Source: CAVSSX01 sp963730735
GTDB taxonomy: Bacteria > Actinomycetota > Acidimicrobiia > Acidimicrobiales > RAAP-2
Length of the DNA stretch: 64,000 nucleotides
NCBI GenBank assembly: GCA_963730735.1
Contig: CAVSSX010000007.1
Coordinates: 1,674,001-1,738,000 of the forward strand
Direction: 5' to 3'
Below are positions 53,511 through 61,963 of the stretch, piece by piece. Under the pieces are notes generated by a model. It was not told the DNA's origin, made no database searches, and saw only the letters and a list, made by a program, of their open reading frames with translations. Made by a program: the position numbers and the translations under genes. Numbering within the stretch: the first letter of the stretch is position 1; every line of letters begins with the position of its first letter.

Positions 53511-54656
53511 GTGGCCAGCCAGATCGACGGGGTCATCCCCGACCCGGTCCTGCCCGACTACGACGGGGCGTCCCTGGTCAACGTGGTCCCCTCGCTGTTG
53601 TCGTTGGTCGGCCGCGGACACCCCGAGGGTGACCGGCCGGCGTGGCTGCCGGCTCCGGTGACCGAGGCCCGCCAGATCGTCCTGCTGGTGCTCGACGGCC
53701 TCGGCTGGGAGCAGCTCCAGCAACGCCGGGCCCTGGCCCCGACCCTGGCCGCCGCCGTCGGTGGACCGATCACGTCGGTGGCCCCGAGCACCACCGCCGC
53801 CGCCCTCACCAGCCTGACCACGGGCCTGCCGCCGGCGGCCCACGGGGTGCTCGGCTACCGGGTGCAGTTGCACGGGGGGATCTTCAACGTGCTGAAGTGG
53901 CGCCTCGACGGTGTGGACGCCCGCCAGCGGGTGCCCTCCTCCTCGTTCCAGCCCCACCCGCCCTTCCCCGGCGCCCCCGGGACGCCGGTGGTGTCCAAGG
54001 TCGAGTTCGCCAGCACCGGCTTCACCGCCGCCCACCTGGGCGGGGCGGTCCTGCACGGCTGGCACACGAGCTCGGGGATGAAGGTCGAGATCGCCCGGGT
54101 GGTGGCGAGCGGCGCCCCCTTCGTCTACGCCTACTACGACGGGATCGACCGGGTGTCGCACTCGAGCGGGCTGGGCGAGCACTACGACGCCGAGCTGACC
54201 TCGGTCGACCGGATGGTGGCCGACCTGCTCGAGACGCTGCCGCCCGAGGCGGTGCTGGTGGTCACGGCCGACCACGGCCAGGTGCACGTGGGCCGGACGA
54301 TCGAGGTGGTGGGCGGCGACCTGATGGACGCCGTGACCCTCATGTCGGGGGAGGGGCGGTTCCGCTGGCTCCACACCCGGGCCGGGGCGGCCGAGGACGT
54401 GGCCCAGGCGGCCCGGGCGGCCTACGGCCACGTGGCCTGGGTCTACACCCGCGACGAGGTCATCGAGCACGGCCTGCTGGGCGGGGAGCCGCTGCCGGCG
54501 GTGGCCGACCGGCTCGGCGACGTGGCCCTGGTCCCGTTCGACGACACGGCCTTCTTGGACCCGGCCGACACCGGGGAGCAACGGCTGGTGGGTCGGCACG
54601 GCTCGCTCACCTCGGCCGAGATGTACGTACCGCTCCTCGCCTGGCCGGCCCTCTAG
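53511..54656 (+). CDS. Alkaline-phosphatase-superfamily protein (nucleotide pyrophosphatase/phosphodiesterase type)
   Basis: A 381-residue protein. QIVLLVLDGLGWEQL holds the first metal aspartate, SVAPSTTAAALTSLTTGLPPAAHGVLGY the nucleophile threonine region, YYDGIDRVSHSSG and VVTADHGQVHVG the later Asp/His metal ligands, and VGRHGSLT the last histidine. No signal peptide is obvious, so it may be cytoplasmic. The substrate is a phosphodiester or phosphonate monoester by family. Confidence 0.82.
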   Translation: MASQIDGVIPDPVLPDYDGASLVNVVPSLLSLVGRGHPEGDRPAWLPAPVTEARQIVLLVLDGLGWEQLQQRRALAPTLAAAVGGPITSVAPSTTAAALTSLTTGLPPAAHGVLGYRVQLHGGIFNVLKWRLDGVDARQRVPSSSFQPHPPFPGAPGTPVVSKVEFASTGFTAAHLGGAVLHGWHTSSGMKVEIARVVASGAPFVYAYYDGIDRVSHSSGLGEHYDAELTSVDRMVADLLETLPPEAVLVVTADHGQVHVGRTIEVVGGDLMDAVTLMSGEGRFRWLHTRAGAAEDVAQAARAAYGHVAWVYTRDEVIEHGLLGGEPLPAVADRLGDVALVPFDDTAFLDPADTGEQRLVGRHGSLTSAEMYVPLLAWPAL

Positions 54657-54702
54657 CGCACCCGGGGCGCGCCCCACCGGACCGGATGGCATGCTCTTGC
54701 GC

Positions 54703-55218
54703 ATGGCAACCGATCCTGAACCGACCGATCTCGCTGTCCCGGTGGCGCCCGACGAAGTGCTCTCGTCCACCGGAGGTGCGCCGGTCGAGGCCGGGGCGAC
54801 GGGGGAGGTGGAGCGGCAGGAGTCCATCGAGCAGCCGGCCAAGGTCATGCGGATCGGCTCGATGGTCAAGCAGCTGCTCGAGGAGGTCCGCCAGGCGCCG
54901 ATGGACGAGGCCGGCCGCATCCGTCTGCGAGAGATCTACGAGCAGTCGATCCGGGAGCTGGCCGACGGGCTCTCGCCGGACCTCGCCGCCGAGCTGGACC
55001 GGATGGCGCCGCCCTTCGAGGAATCGGCGCCGTCGGAAGCCGAGCTCCGGGTGGCCCAGGCCCAGCTGGTGGGCTGGCTCGAGGGGCTCTTCCACGGGAT
55101 CCAGGCCACCCTGGTGGCCCAGCAGATGGCCGCCCGGGCGCAGCTGGACGAGCTGCGCCAGCGAGAGCTGCCCCCGGGACCCGGCGGGCCGGGGGACCGG
55201 CCCGGCGCCTACCTCTAG
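54703..55218 (+). CDS. bpa: Bacterial proteasome activator Bpa-like protein
   Basis: A 171-residue protein (ATG 54691 would add four). The core EQPAKVMRIGSMVKQLLEEVRQAPMDEAGRIRLREIYEQSIREL and EAELRVAQAQLVGWLEGLFHGIQATLVAQQMAARAQLDELRQ closely follows mycobacterial Bpa (Rv3780), a four-helix bundle ring that opens the 20S proteasome without ATP. The C-terminus is GAYL where mycobacterial Bpa has GQYL, the tail that inserts in the proteasome alpha ring. The acidic N-terminal 50 residues are disordered. No prcAB gene lies in this window. Confidence 0.9.
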   Translation: MATDPEPTDLAVPVAPDEVLSSTGGAPVEAGATGEVERQESIEQPAKVMRIGSMVKQLLEEVRQAPMDEAGRIRLREIYEQSIRELADGLSPDLAAELDRMAPPFEESAPSEAELRVAQAQLVGWLEGLFHGIQATLVAQQMAARAQLDELRQRELPPGPGGPGDRPGAYL

Positions 55219-55245
55219 GCCGGCGGTCGCCGCCGGCCTCGGCCC

Positions 55246-55932
55246 TCAGTAGCCGATCAGCGGGCGCCGGGGGCTGCCCAGCTCGTCGTCGGGGGGCTCG
55301 GGCCGCCGTTCCCAGGTGTCCCGGCAGCTGTCGGAGCAGAACCACAGCTCGCGCCCGAGGCTGTCCTTGGTCGAGACGGCCACCACCTCCCGGGTGAGGG
55401 GGATCCCGCAGATCGGGTCGGGGACGGCCGTGCCGTGGAGGGCCTTGAAGCCGATCCGCATGACCGGCAGCTTGTTCTCGAGGCCCCGGACCACCAGGTC
55501 GTCGGTGCCGAGCACCGCCCCCCACGGCGGCAGGGCGTCGGCCACCGCCGGCGTCCCGAGGACGTGCCCAGGTTGGGCCAGGTCGCACAACCGGGCGGCC
55601 ACATTGACGTCGTGGCCGATGTAGTCGTCGCCCTCGTGCAGGATCACGTTGCCGGCGGTGACCCCGCATCGGATGGCGAATCGCTCCGGGCTGCGTTCGG
55701 CGGCGAACTCCATCTCGAGCACCGAGGCCAGGAGCGGCGTGGTCTCGACCCCGACCAGCATCGCCCCGTCGCCCAGCCATTTGGCGATCCGGACGCCCCG
55801 GCGCGAGCAGATGTTCCGGACCAGGGTGCGGAAGGCCGACAGGACGTTCACGGCGTTCTCGTCGCCGCCCGCTTCGGTGAGGGCGGTGAAGCCCGAGAGG
55901 TCGATGAAGCCGAAGCTGCGGTGTACTCGCAC
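55246..55932 (-). CDS. Class III nucleotidyl cyclase domain fused to a YHS-like metal domain
   Basis: A 228-residue protein. The cyclase part spans about 1-160: metal aspartates in FIDLSGFTALTEAGG and WLGDGAML, an adenine-specifying lysine in AKWLGDG, and the transition-state Asn/Arg in DVNVAARLCDL. The C-terminal 60 residues have PICGIPL and WFCSDSCRDTW, a cysteine arrangement like the YHS metal-binding domain. Start GTG 55932; longer in-frame starts (56088) give an implausible Arg-rich extension. It likely makes cAMP in response to metal or redox state, which is inference. Confidence 0.78.
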   Translation of the reverse strand: MRVHRSFGFIDLSGFTALTEAGGDENAVNVLSAFRTLVRNICSRRGVRIAKWLGDGAMLVGVETTPLLASVLEMEFAAERSPERFAIRCGVTAGNVILHEGDDYIGHDVNVAARLCDLAQPGHVLGTPAVADALPPWGAVLGTDDLVVRGLENKLPVMRIGFKALHGTAVPDPICGIPLTREVVAVSTKDSLGRELWFCSDSCRDTWERRPEPPDDELGSPRRPLIGY

Positions 55933-56055
55933 GCCGAGATGGTGGCACGTCTGGTGGGTCGACGCCGCGCCCCGGCGCCCCGGGACGGATCCGACGCCTG
56001 GTGGGAGTCGGTCGCGTACAGTGCGGCGCAGGGCGGCGAACGGTGAGGAGACGGC

Positions 56056-56763
56056 GTGTCCGACGAGTACCCGACGCAACCGCAGCAACCGGCGGGGTCA
56101 CCACTGCCGCCACCGCCCCCGCCGCCGCCACCGCCCCCGGCGGGTGCCGGCGGCCTACCGAGTTATCCGGCGGCCGGCGACGGCGGTCTGCCGGCCTACC
56201 CGACGTCGGGTGCCCCGGCCAACATCCCGCCGCCTCCGGGCTACGCCATGGGGGCCGAGACCACGGCGGGCGACGGCCCGAACGGGACCGTGCTCGCCGC
56301 CTACGGGCCCCGCCTGGGCGGCTGGCTCATCGACTTCGTCCTGCTCTTCGTCGTGGGCCAGGTCATCGCCACGATCTTCGACCGGGCCAAGGTGGTGGTC
56401 TTCACCTTCCACACCACCGACAACACCACCCACGTGGTCACCTACCACCACGAGTCGGTGCTGGGCATCATCCTCCGGGTGGCCATCGTCCTGCTCTACG
56501 GGGCCATCCTCTGCGGCACCGGCCGGGGCCAGACCCTCGGGATGCTGGCGGTCGGGGTGCGGGCGGTCGACGTTCGGACCGGCGGCCTGATCGGCTTCTG
56601 GCGGGGGCTCGGCCGGGCGTCGTTCGAGTACCTGCTGGCCATCGTGCTCTTCCTCCCGTGGGTCCTCGACATGCTCTGGCCCCTGTGGGACCGCCGGAAC
56701 CAGACCCTCCACGACAAGGTGAGCGGCACGGTGGTCGTGAAGCCGGCCCCGGTGGTGGCCTGA
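56056..56763 (+). CDS. RDD-family membrane protein with polyproline N-terminus
   Basis: A 235-residue protein. Residues 1-75 are Pro/Gly-rich, including an unbroken run of twelve prolines. The RDD domain follows: RLGGWLIDFVLLFVVGQVI (Arg-Asp), TGRGQTLGMLAVGVRAVD and LWPLWDRRNQTLHDKVSGTVVV (Asp). Three to four helices. GTG start with GAGGAG 7 bases upstream and a -10-like TACAGT (56017-56022). RDD proteins are poorly characterised; some act in ion or proton exchange. Divergent from the cyclase gene. Confidence 0.85.
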   Translation: MSDEYPTQPQQPAGSPLPPPPPPPPPPPAGAGGLPSYPAAGDGGLPAYPTSGAPANIPPPPGYAMGAETTAGDGPNGTVLAAYGPRLGGWLIDFVLLFVVGQVIATIFDRAKVVVFTFHTTDNTTHVVTYHHESVLGIILRVAIVLLYGAILCGTGRGQTLGMLAVGVRAVDVRTGGLIGFWRGLGRASFEYLLAIVLFLPWVLDMLWPLWDRRNQTLHDKVSGTVVVKPAPVVA

Positions 56764-56836
56764 GCCTCTCGAAGCCGATTTCACCCCTCGACCGACCGGC
56801 GGGGGTGCGCTATCTTCGGAATCACACCGATGTAAC

Positions 56837-56857
56837 TCATCCACAGGGTGTGGACAA
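56837..56857. promoter_or_regulatory. Inverted pair of DnaA-box-like sites at the dnaE start
   Basis: TCATCCACA (56837-56845) and TGTGGACAA (56849-56857, reverse TTGTCCACA) face each other across GGG. TTGTCCACA matches the actinobacterial DnaA box and the other differs from TTATCCACA by one base. They sit directly upstream of, or at, the dnaE start, so DnaA could regulate polymerase expression. Confidence 0.5.
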
Positions 56858-59800
56858 CGTCGATCGGTGGTCGGAGAGAGGATCCGGGGCAGTTGGCAGC
56901 GCGCTCGTTCACCCACCTGCACACGCACACCGAGTTCTCGATGCTCGACGGGGCCGCCCGGATCAAGGACCTGGCGGCGGCGGCGGCGGCCGACGGCCAG
57001 CCGGCCCTCGGGATCACCGACCACGGCAACATGTACGGGGTCCTCGACTTCTACAAGGCCTGCCGTGACCAGGGCATCAACCCGATCATCGGCACCGAGG
57101 CCTACATGGCGGGCGAGTCGCGCCACGAGCGGCCGGTGCGGCGGGGCAAGGTCGACGACGGCGGCGGGGACGTCGACGGCGGCCAGAAGCTCTACTACCA
57201 CCTGACCCTGTTGGCCGAGACGACCGCCGGCTACCGGAACCTGCTCAAGCTGTCGTCGGCCGCCTACCTCGAGGGCTACTACTACAAGCCCCGGCTCGAC
57301 TGGGAGCTCCTCGAGCGCCACCACGAGGGGATCATCGCCACCACCGGCTGCCTGGGCGGGGTCGTCCTCCAGGCCCTCTTGGCCGGGGACGAGAAGGAGG
57401 CCGAGCGCCGGGCGGCCCGCCTCCAGGAGATCTTCGGGCGCGACAGCCTGTTCGTCGAGCTCCAGGACCACGGCATCGCCGACCAGCAGCGGACCAACCC
57501 CCAGCTGGTCGAGATCGCCCGGCGGCTCGGGGCACCGCTGCTCGCCACCAACGACAGCCACTACACCCACCGCGAGGACGCGGTGGCCCACGACGCCCTG
57601 CTCTGCGTGCAGACCGGGGCGATGTTGGCCGACACCAACCGGTTCCGCTTCGAGGGCACCGAGCACTACCTGAAGTCGGCGGCCGAGATGCGCCACCTGT
57701 TCGCCGAGCTGCCCGACGCCTGCGACAACACCCTGCTCATCGCCGAGCGGGCCAACGTCGAGCTCGAGCTGGGCAAGCCGAGCCTGCCCGAGTTCCCCGT
57801 GCCCGACGGCTTCGAGGGCGAGGACTACGAGACCCGGGCGCTCGGCTACCTGCGCCACCTGACCTACGAGGGGGCCCGGGAGCGCTACGGGGACGCGCTC
57901 GGCGACCAGGTGCGCAGCCGCATCGACTACGAGCTCGGGGTCATCGGCGACATGGGCTTCGCCGCCTACTTCCTGGTCGTGTGGGACCTGATCCGCTACG
58001 CCCGCGAGTCGGGCATCCGGGTCGGCCCGGGCCGGGGCTCGGCCGCCGGGTGCTGCGTGGCCTACTGCCTGCGGATCGTGGACCTCGACCCCATCCGCTA
58101 CGACCTGCTGTTCGAGCGGTTCCTCAACCCCGGTCGCAAGCAGATGCCCGACATCGACATGGACTTCGACGAGCGCTTCCGGGGCGACATGATCAAGTAC
58201 GCCGCCGACCGCTACGGCAGCGACCGGGTGGCCCAGATCGTCACCTTCTCGACCATCAAGGCCCGGGCGGCGGTCCGGGACGCCGCCCGGGTGCTGGGCA
58301 TGCCCTACGTGGTCGGCGACAAGATCGCCAAGGCCATGCCGCCCCTGGTGATGGGGCGCGACACCCCGCTGTGGGCCTGCCTCGACAAGAGCGAGGGCTT
58401 CGAGGACGGCTACGGGGCGGCCACCGAGCTGCGGGCCATGTACGAGAACGAGCCCGAGGCCCGCCAGGTCATCGACGTGGCCAAGGGCCTCGAGGGCCTG
58501 CGCCGCCAGGACGGCATCCACGCGGCGGCCGTGGTCATCACCAAGGACCCGCTGACCGAGTACCTCCCGATCCAGCGCAAGCCCGACGCCGGGGGGAACC
58601 CCGAGGACGCGCCCATCGTCACCCAGTACGAGATGCACGGGGTCGAGGAGATGGGCCTCTTGAAGATGGACTTCCTGGGCCTGCGCAACCTGTCGGTGAT
58701 CGAGCGCTCGCTCGACCTCATCGAGCGCACCTCGGGGACCCGGCCCGACATCGACGGGGTGGCCCTCGACGACGAGCCCACCCTGGCCATGCTGCGCAGG
58801 GGCGACTCGGTCGGGGTGTTCCAGCTCGAGGGCGGCCCGATGCGCTCGCTGATGCGCTCGCTCGCCCCGACCAGCTTCGACGACGTGGCGGCCCTGGTGG
58901 CGCTGTACCGGCCGGGCCCGATGGCCGCCAACATGCACAACGACTACGCCGACCGCAAGAACGGCCGCAAGCCCATCACCTACGCCCACGCCGATCTCGA
59001 GCCGATCCTGGCCGACACCCAGGGCCTCATGATCTACCAGGAGTCGGTCATGCGGGTGGCCCAGAAGTTCGCCGGCTACTCGCTCGAGGAGGCCGACAAC
59101 CTCCGCAAGGCCTGTGGCAAGAAGATCCGGGCCCTGATCGCCGCCGAGCGGGAGAAGTTCGTGGCCGGCTGCGCCGCCCAGGGGTACGGCGAGCAGATGG
59201 GCACCGACCTGTTCGACATCATCGAACCCTTCGCCGACTACGCCTTCAACAAGTCGCACTCCTACGGCTACGGCCTGGTCGCCTACCAGACGGCCTGGCT
59301 GAAGGCCCACTACCCGGTCGAGTACATGGCCGCCCTGTTGACCTCGGTGAAGGACAACAAGGACAAGACCGCCGTGTACCTGGCCGAGTGCCGTTCGATC
59401 GGCATCGAGGTGGTGGTGCCCGACGTGAACGCCTCGGCGGCCGAGTTCACCCCCGAGATGGGGGAGGACGGTCGGGCCAAGGTGGTCTTCGGGCTGGCCG
59501 CCGTGCGCAACGTGGGCGAGAGCCTGGTCGAGCGCATCGTGGCCGAGCGCGAGGCGGCCGGGCCCTTCCTCGACGTCTACGACTTCTGCCGGCGGGTCGA
59601 CCCCATGGTCCTCAACAAGCGGACCATGGAGTCGCTCATCAAGGCCGGCGCCTTCGACTCGCTGGGCCACCCCCGACAGGGGCTGTGCCTGGTGATGGAG
59701 GAGATCGTCGACCGGACCCTCGAGCGCCGCCGGGAGCTCGACGTGGGCATCGTCTCGCTGTTCGCCTCGGTCGAGCCCGACCCGGCCGAGGGGGGCGACA

Positions 59801-60490
59801 GCGGCGACTGGGAGGGCACCCGGTTGCCGGTGCCCGACGAGGAGTTCGACAAGTCGGTGCGCCTGGCCTTCGAGAAGGAGATGCTCGGCCTCTACGTGAG
59901 CGACCACCCGCTGCTCGGCCTGGAGCAGGCCCTGGCCCGGCACACCGACTGCCCGCTGTCCGAGGTCCGTGACGCCTCGGAGCCGGCCGACGGCAGCTAC
60001 GGCGGTGAGGGTCTGGTGCGCTCGGTCGGCGGGCGTGGTCACCGACCTGAAGCGGAACTACACCAAGAAGGGCGACCTGATGGGCCGCTTCGTCCTGGAG
60101 GACCTGCAGGCCTCCATGGAGGTGATGGTCTTCCCCAAGGTCATGGCCGACTACGGGGCCCTGCTCGAGAACGATGCCGTGGTGGTCATCCGGGGCCGTC
60201 TCGACCTGCGGGAGGAGCAGGCCAAGCTCATCTGCATGGAGATCCGCCGGCCGGTGCTCGAGGCGCGCGGCGTGGAGGAGCTGCGCATCTCGCTGCCGCT
60301 GTCGGTGCTGACCGACGACACCGTCGGGCAGCTCAAGACGGTGCTGGTCGACCACCCCGGGCAGTCCCCGGTGCTGCTCCACCTGGGCGACAAGGTCCTC
60401 AAGCTGCCGCCGGAGTTCAACGTCGACAGCCGGAACGGCCTGGTGGGAGAGCTGAAGCGCCTGCTCGGATCGACCGCCGTCCTCGCCTGA
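56848..60490 (+). CDS. dnaE: DNA polymerase III alpha subunit DnaE, frameshifted near the 3' end
   Basis: Replicative polymerase, about 1213 residues after repair. PHP domain (FTHLHTHTEFSMLDGAARI), palm with catalytic aspartates in PDIDMDFDERFRGD, KIRALIAAEREKFV and NKSHSYGYGLVAYQTAWLK, then an OB domain (GVVTDLKRNYTKKGDLMGRFVLEDL) that is in the next frame. One extra G in the run 60031-60033 causes this; removal restores VGGVVTDLK. GTG 56848 is the longest start. TTG 56893, with GGAGAGAGGA upstream, gives a PHP domain starting at once and may be the true one. Confidence 0.95.
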
Positions 60491-60549
60491 GGCCGCCGCC
60501 GCCCGGCTCGCCGCCGGCGTCGTGTGGGACACACCCTGAGGTATCCCGG

Positions 60550-60555
60550 TAGAAT
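60550..60555 (+). promoter_or_regulatory. -10 element TAGAAT, leaderless gene
   Basis: TAGAAT ends 6 bases before ATG 60562. GGGACA (60526-60531) with an 18-base spacer is a weak -35 match. There is no ribosome binding site. Confidence 0.55.
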
Positions 60556-60561
60556 TGGTCC

Positions 60562-61233
60562 ATGCCGATGGTAGCGACGACCAAGGACTGCACTGCGCTC
60601 AGCGACACCGAGTTGGAAGAGATGGCCGACCTGTGCGTCGGGAGGGCCCCGGGCTTCGACATCGGATTCCTGTCCAAAGAGCGCGAGGAATGGGTGCTCG
60701 TCACCCACGTGCGCGAGGGCGACAAGCTCCGCGGCTACTCGTTCTGCACCCTGGAGCGGATCGGCGGCACCCCGTCGCTGCTGGTCGGGCTGGCGTCGAT
60801 CGACCGCACGACCAAGGCCGAGGCGGCCCTCAAGGCCATGATGGCCGACCAGTACCGACGGGCCCTGCTGGCCTTCCCCGACGAGGACGTCCTGCTCGGG
60901 ACGCGCCTGCTGTGCCCCGAGGGCTTCCGGGCGTTCTCGGGCCTGGTCGACGTGGTGCCCCGGCCCGACCACCGGCCGTCGGGCGAGGAGCGGGCCTGGG
61001 CCCGCCGCCTGGCCAAGCGGTTCGGCGCCGAGAGCCGGCTGGACGACCGGGCCTTCGTGCTCAAGGGCGACGACGCCCTGGCCGGGGGACTCGACTTCCT
61101 GAGCCCCAAGGTCAAGGTGGCCGACGGCGTGACCGAGTTCTTCACCGAGGTCGACGCCGAGCACGGCGACCGGCTGGTGGCCTTCGGCTGGGCCATGGCC
61201 GAGGACCTGGCCGGGGGCAAGCTCGGCCGCTGA
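60562..61233 (+). CDS. Conserved hypothetical protein
   Basis: A 223-residue acidic protein I do not recognise. It has no signal peptide or membrane helix. Readable segments include GRAPGFDIGFLSKEREEWVLVTH, IGGTPSLLVGLASIDRT, and an alternation of short strands and helices that recalls an acetyltransferase-like fold, but no acyl-CoA motif is evident. Own leaderless promoter. It lies alone downstream of dnaE. Confidence 0.65.
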   Translation: MPMVATTKDCTALSDTELEEMADLCVGRAPGFDIGFLSKEREEWVLVTHVREGDKLRGYSFCTLERIGGTPSLLVGLASIDRTTKAEAALKAMMADQYRRALLAFPDEDVLLGTRLLCPEGFRAFSGLVDVVPRPDHRPSGEERAWARRLAKRFGAESRLDDRAFVLKGDDALAGGLDFLSPKVKVADGVTEFFTEVDAEHGDRLVAFGWAMAEDLAGGKLGR

Positions 61234-61249
61234 GGCCGACGACCCCCGC

Positions 61250-61963
61250 TCAGCTGCGGGGGAGCATGGCGGTGACCACCTTGTAGCAGTGGCCGTCGCG
61301 CGGGCCCGACAGGCAGACCAGCAGGTACTGGGGCCGGAAGCCCAGCGCCGTGGCCAGATCCTTGCCCGAGAGCCGCTCGCGGCGGGCGGCGACCAGCGAC
61401 CGGGCGGCGTGGGCGTCCTCGACCGGGAGCCAGACGTCGTCGCGCTCCCAGCCGAACCGGACCCAGGTGGAGGCGTCGCTGCCCCGTCGGAGCAGCTGGG
61501 GTCCCCGGGTGGGGACGATGAGGGCGGCCGACGGGCGGGACCCCCGGAACTCCCAGTAGGGGGCGGCCGGGCCCGGGAACCCGAGCAGGGGGCCGTGGGG
61601 CGGGGCCGCCAGCTGGGCCAGCATGCGGCGGACCTTCCGGCCCCGCAGGGTGCCGACGTGGCGGGGCAGGCCGCTCACCGTGGCCGCCTCGGGCTGGGCC
61701 AGGTCGTCTCGCTCGGGATCGGGGGCCAGCGTCGCCTCGACCACGTCGAAGGGGGCGAGGTCCGGGGCGTGCTCGGCCGGCCAGGGCACCCGGAGGCGGA
61801 CCAGGGCGCCCGAGGACAGGTCGATGGCCGCCGTGTCCTCCCACCCGGCCGCCAGGACCAGCAGCCGGAGCTCGGCCCCGCCCTGGACGGCGATGCGGTC
61901 GCGCCGGGGCGTGTCGCGGAGCAGGTCGCGGGCGGTCCCGCTCCGGCTGTTGGGGCTAGCCAC
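61250..61963 (-). CDS. Conserved hypothetical protein
   Basis: A 237-residue protein of unknown family. Early part LRLLVLAAGWEDTAAIDLSSGALVRLRVPW suggests beta strands; late part has GPLLGFPGPAAPYWEFRGSRPSAALIVP and ATALGFRPQYLLVCLSGPRDGHCYKVVTAMLPR. No catalytic motif or membrane segment is visible. Its start overlaps the end of the YyaL-type gene by 8 bases, so the two are cotranscribed. Confidence 0.65.
   Translation of the reverse strand: MASPNSRSGTARDLLRDTPRRDRIAVQGGAELRLLVLAAGWEDTAAIDLSSGALVRLRVPWPAEHAPDLAPFDVVEATLAPDPERDDLAQPEAATVSGLPRHVGTLRGRKVRRMLAQLAAPPHGPLLGFPGPAAPYWEFRGSRPSAALIVPTRGPQLLRRGSDASTWVRFGWERDDVWLPVEDAHAARSLVAARRERLSGKDLATALGFRPQYLLVCLSGPRDGHCYKVVTAMLPRS

Noticed and set aside
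56837..56857. Replication origin at the DnaA-box pair
   Set aside because: Only two boxes, no AT-rich unwinding region, and no dnaA, dnaN or parAB genes nearby. A regulatory site is more likely.
32848..60033. Programmed +1 frameshifting shared by rsmH, murG and dnaE through a GGGCGT motif
   Set aside because: Other breaks in the window have different contexts and some need a base added, not skipped. No slippery codon plus stop arrangement is shared. Sequence error is simpler.
56155..60042. Antisense open frame of nearly 1300 codons across dnaE
   Set aside because: It is a mirror of dnaE codon bias (His/Gly/Val/Leu-rich, no motifs). dnaE itself is unmistakable.
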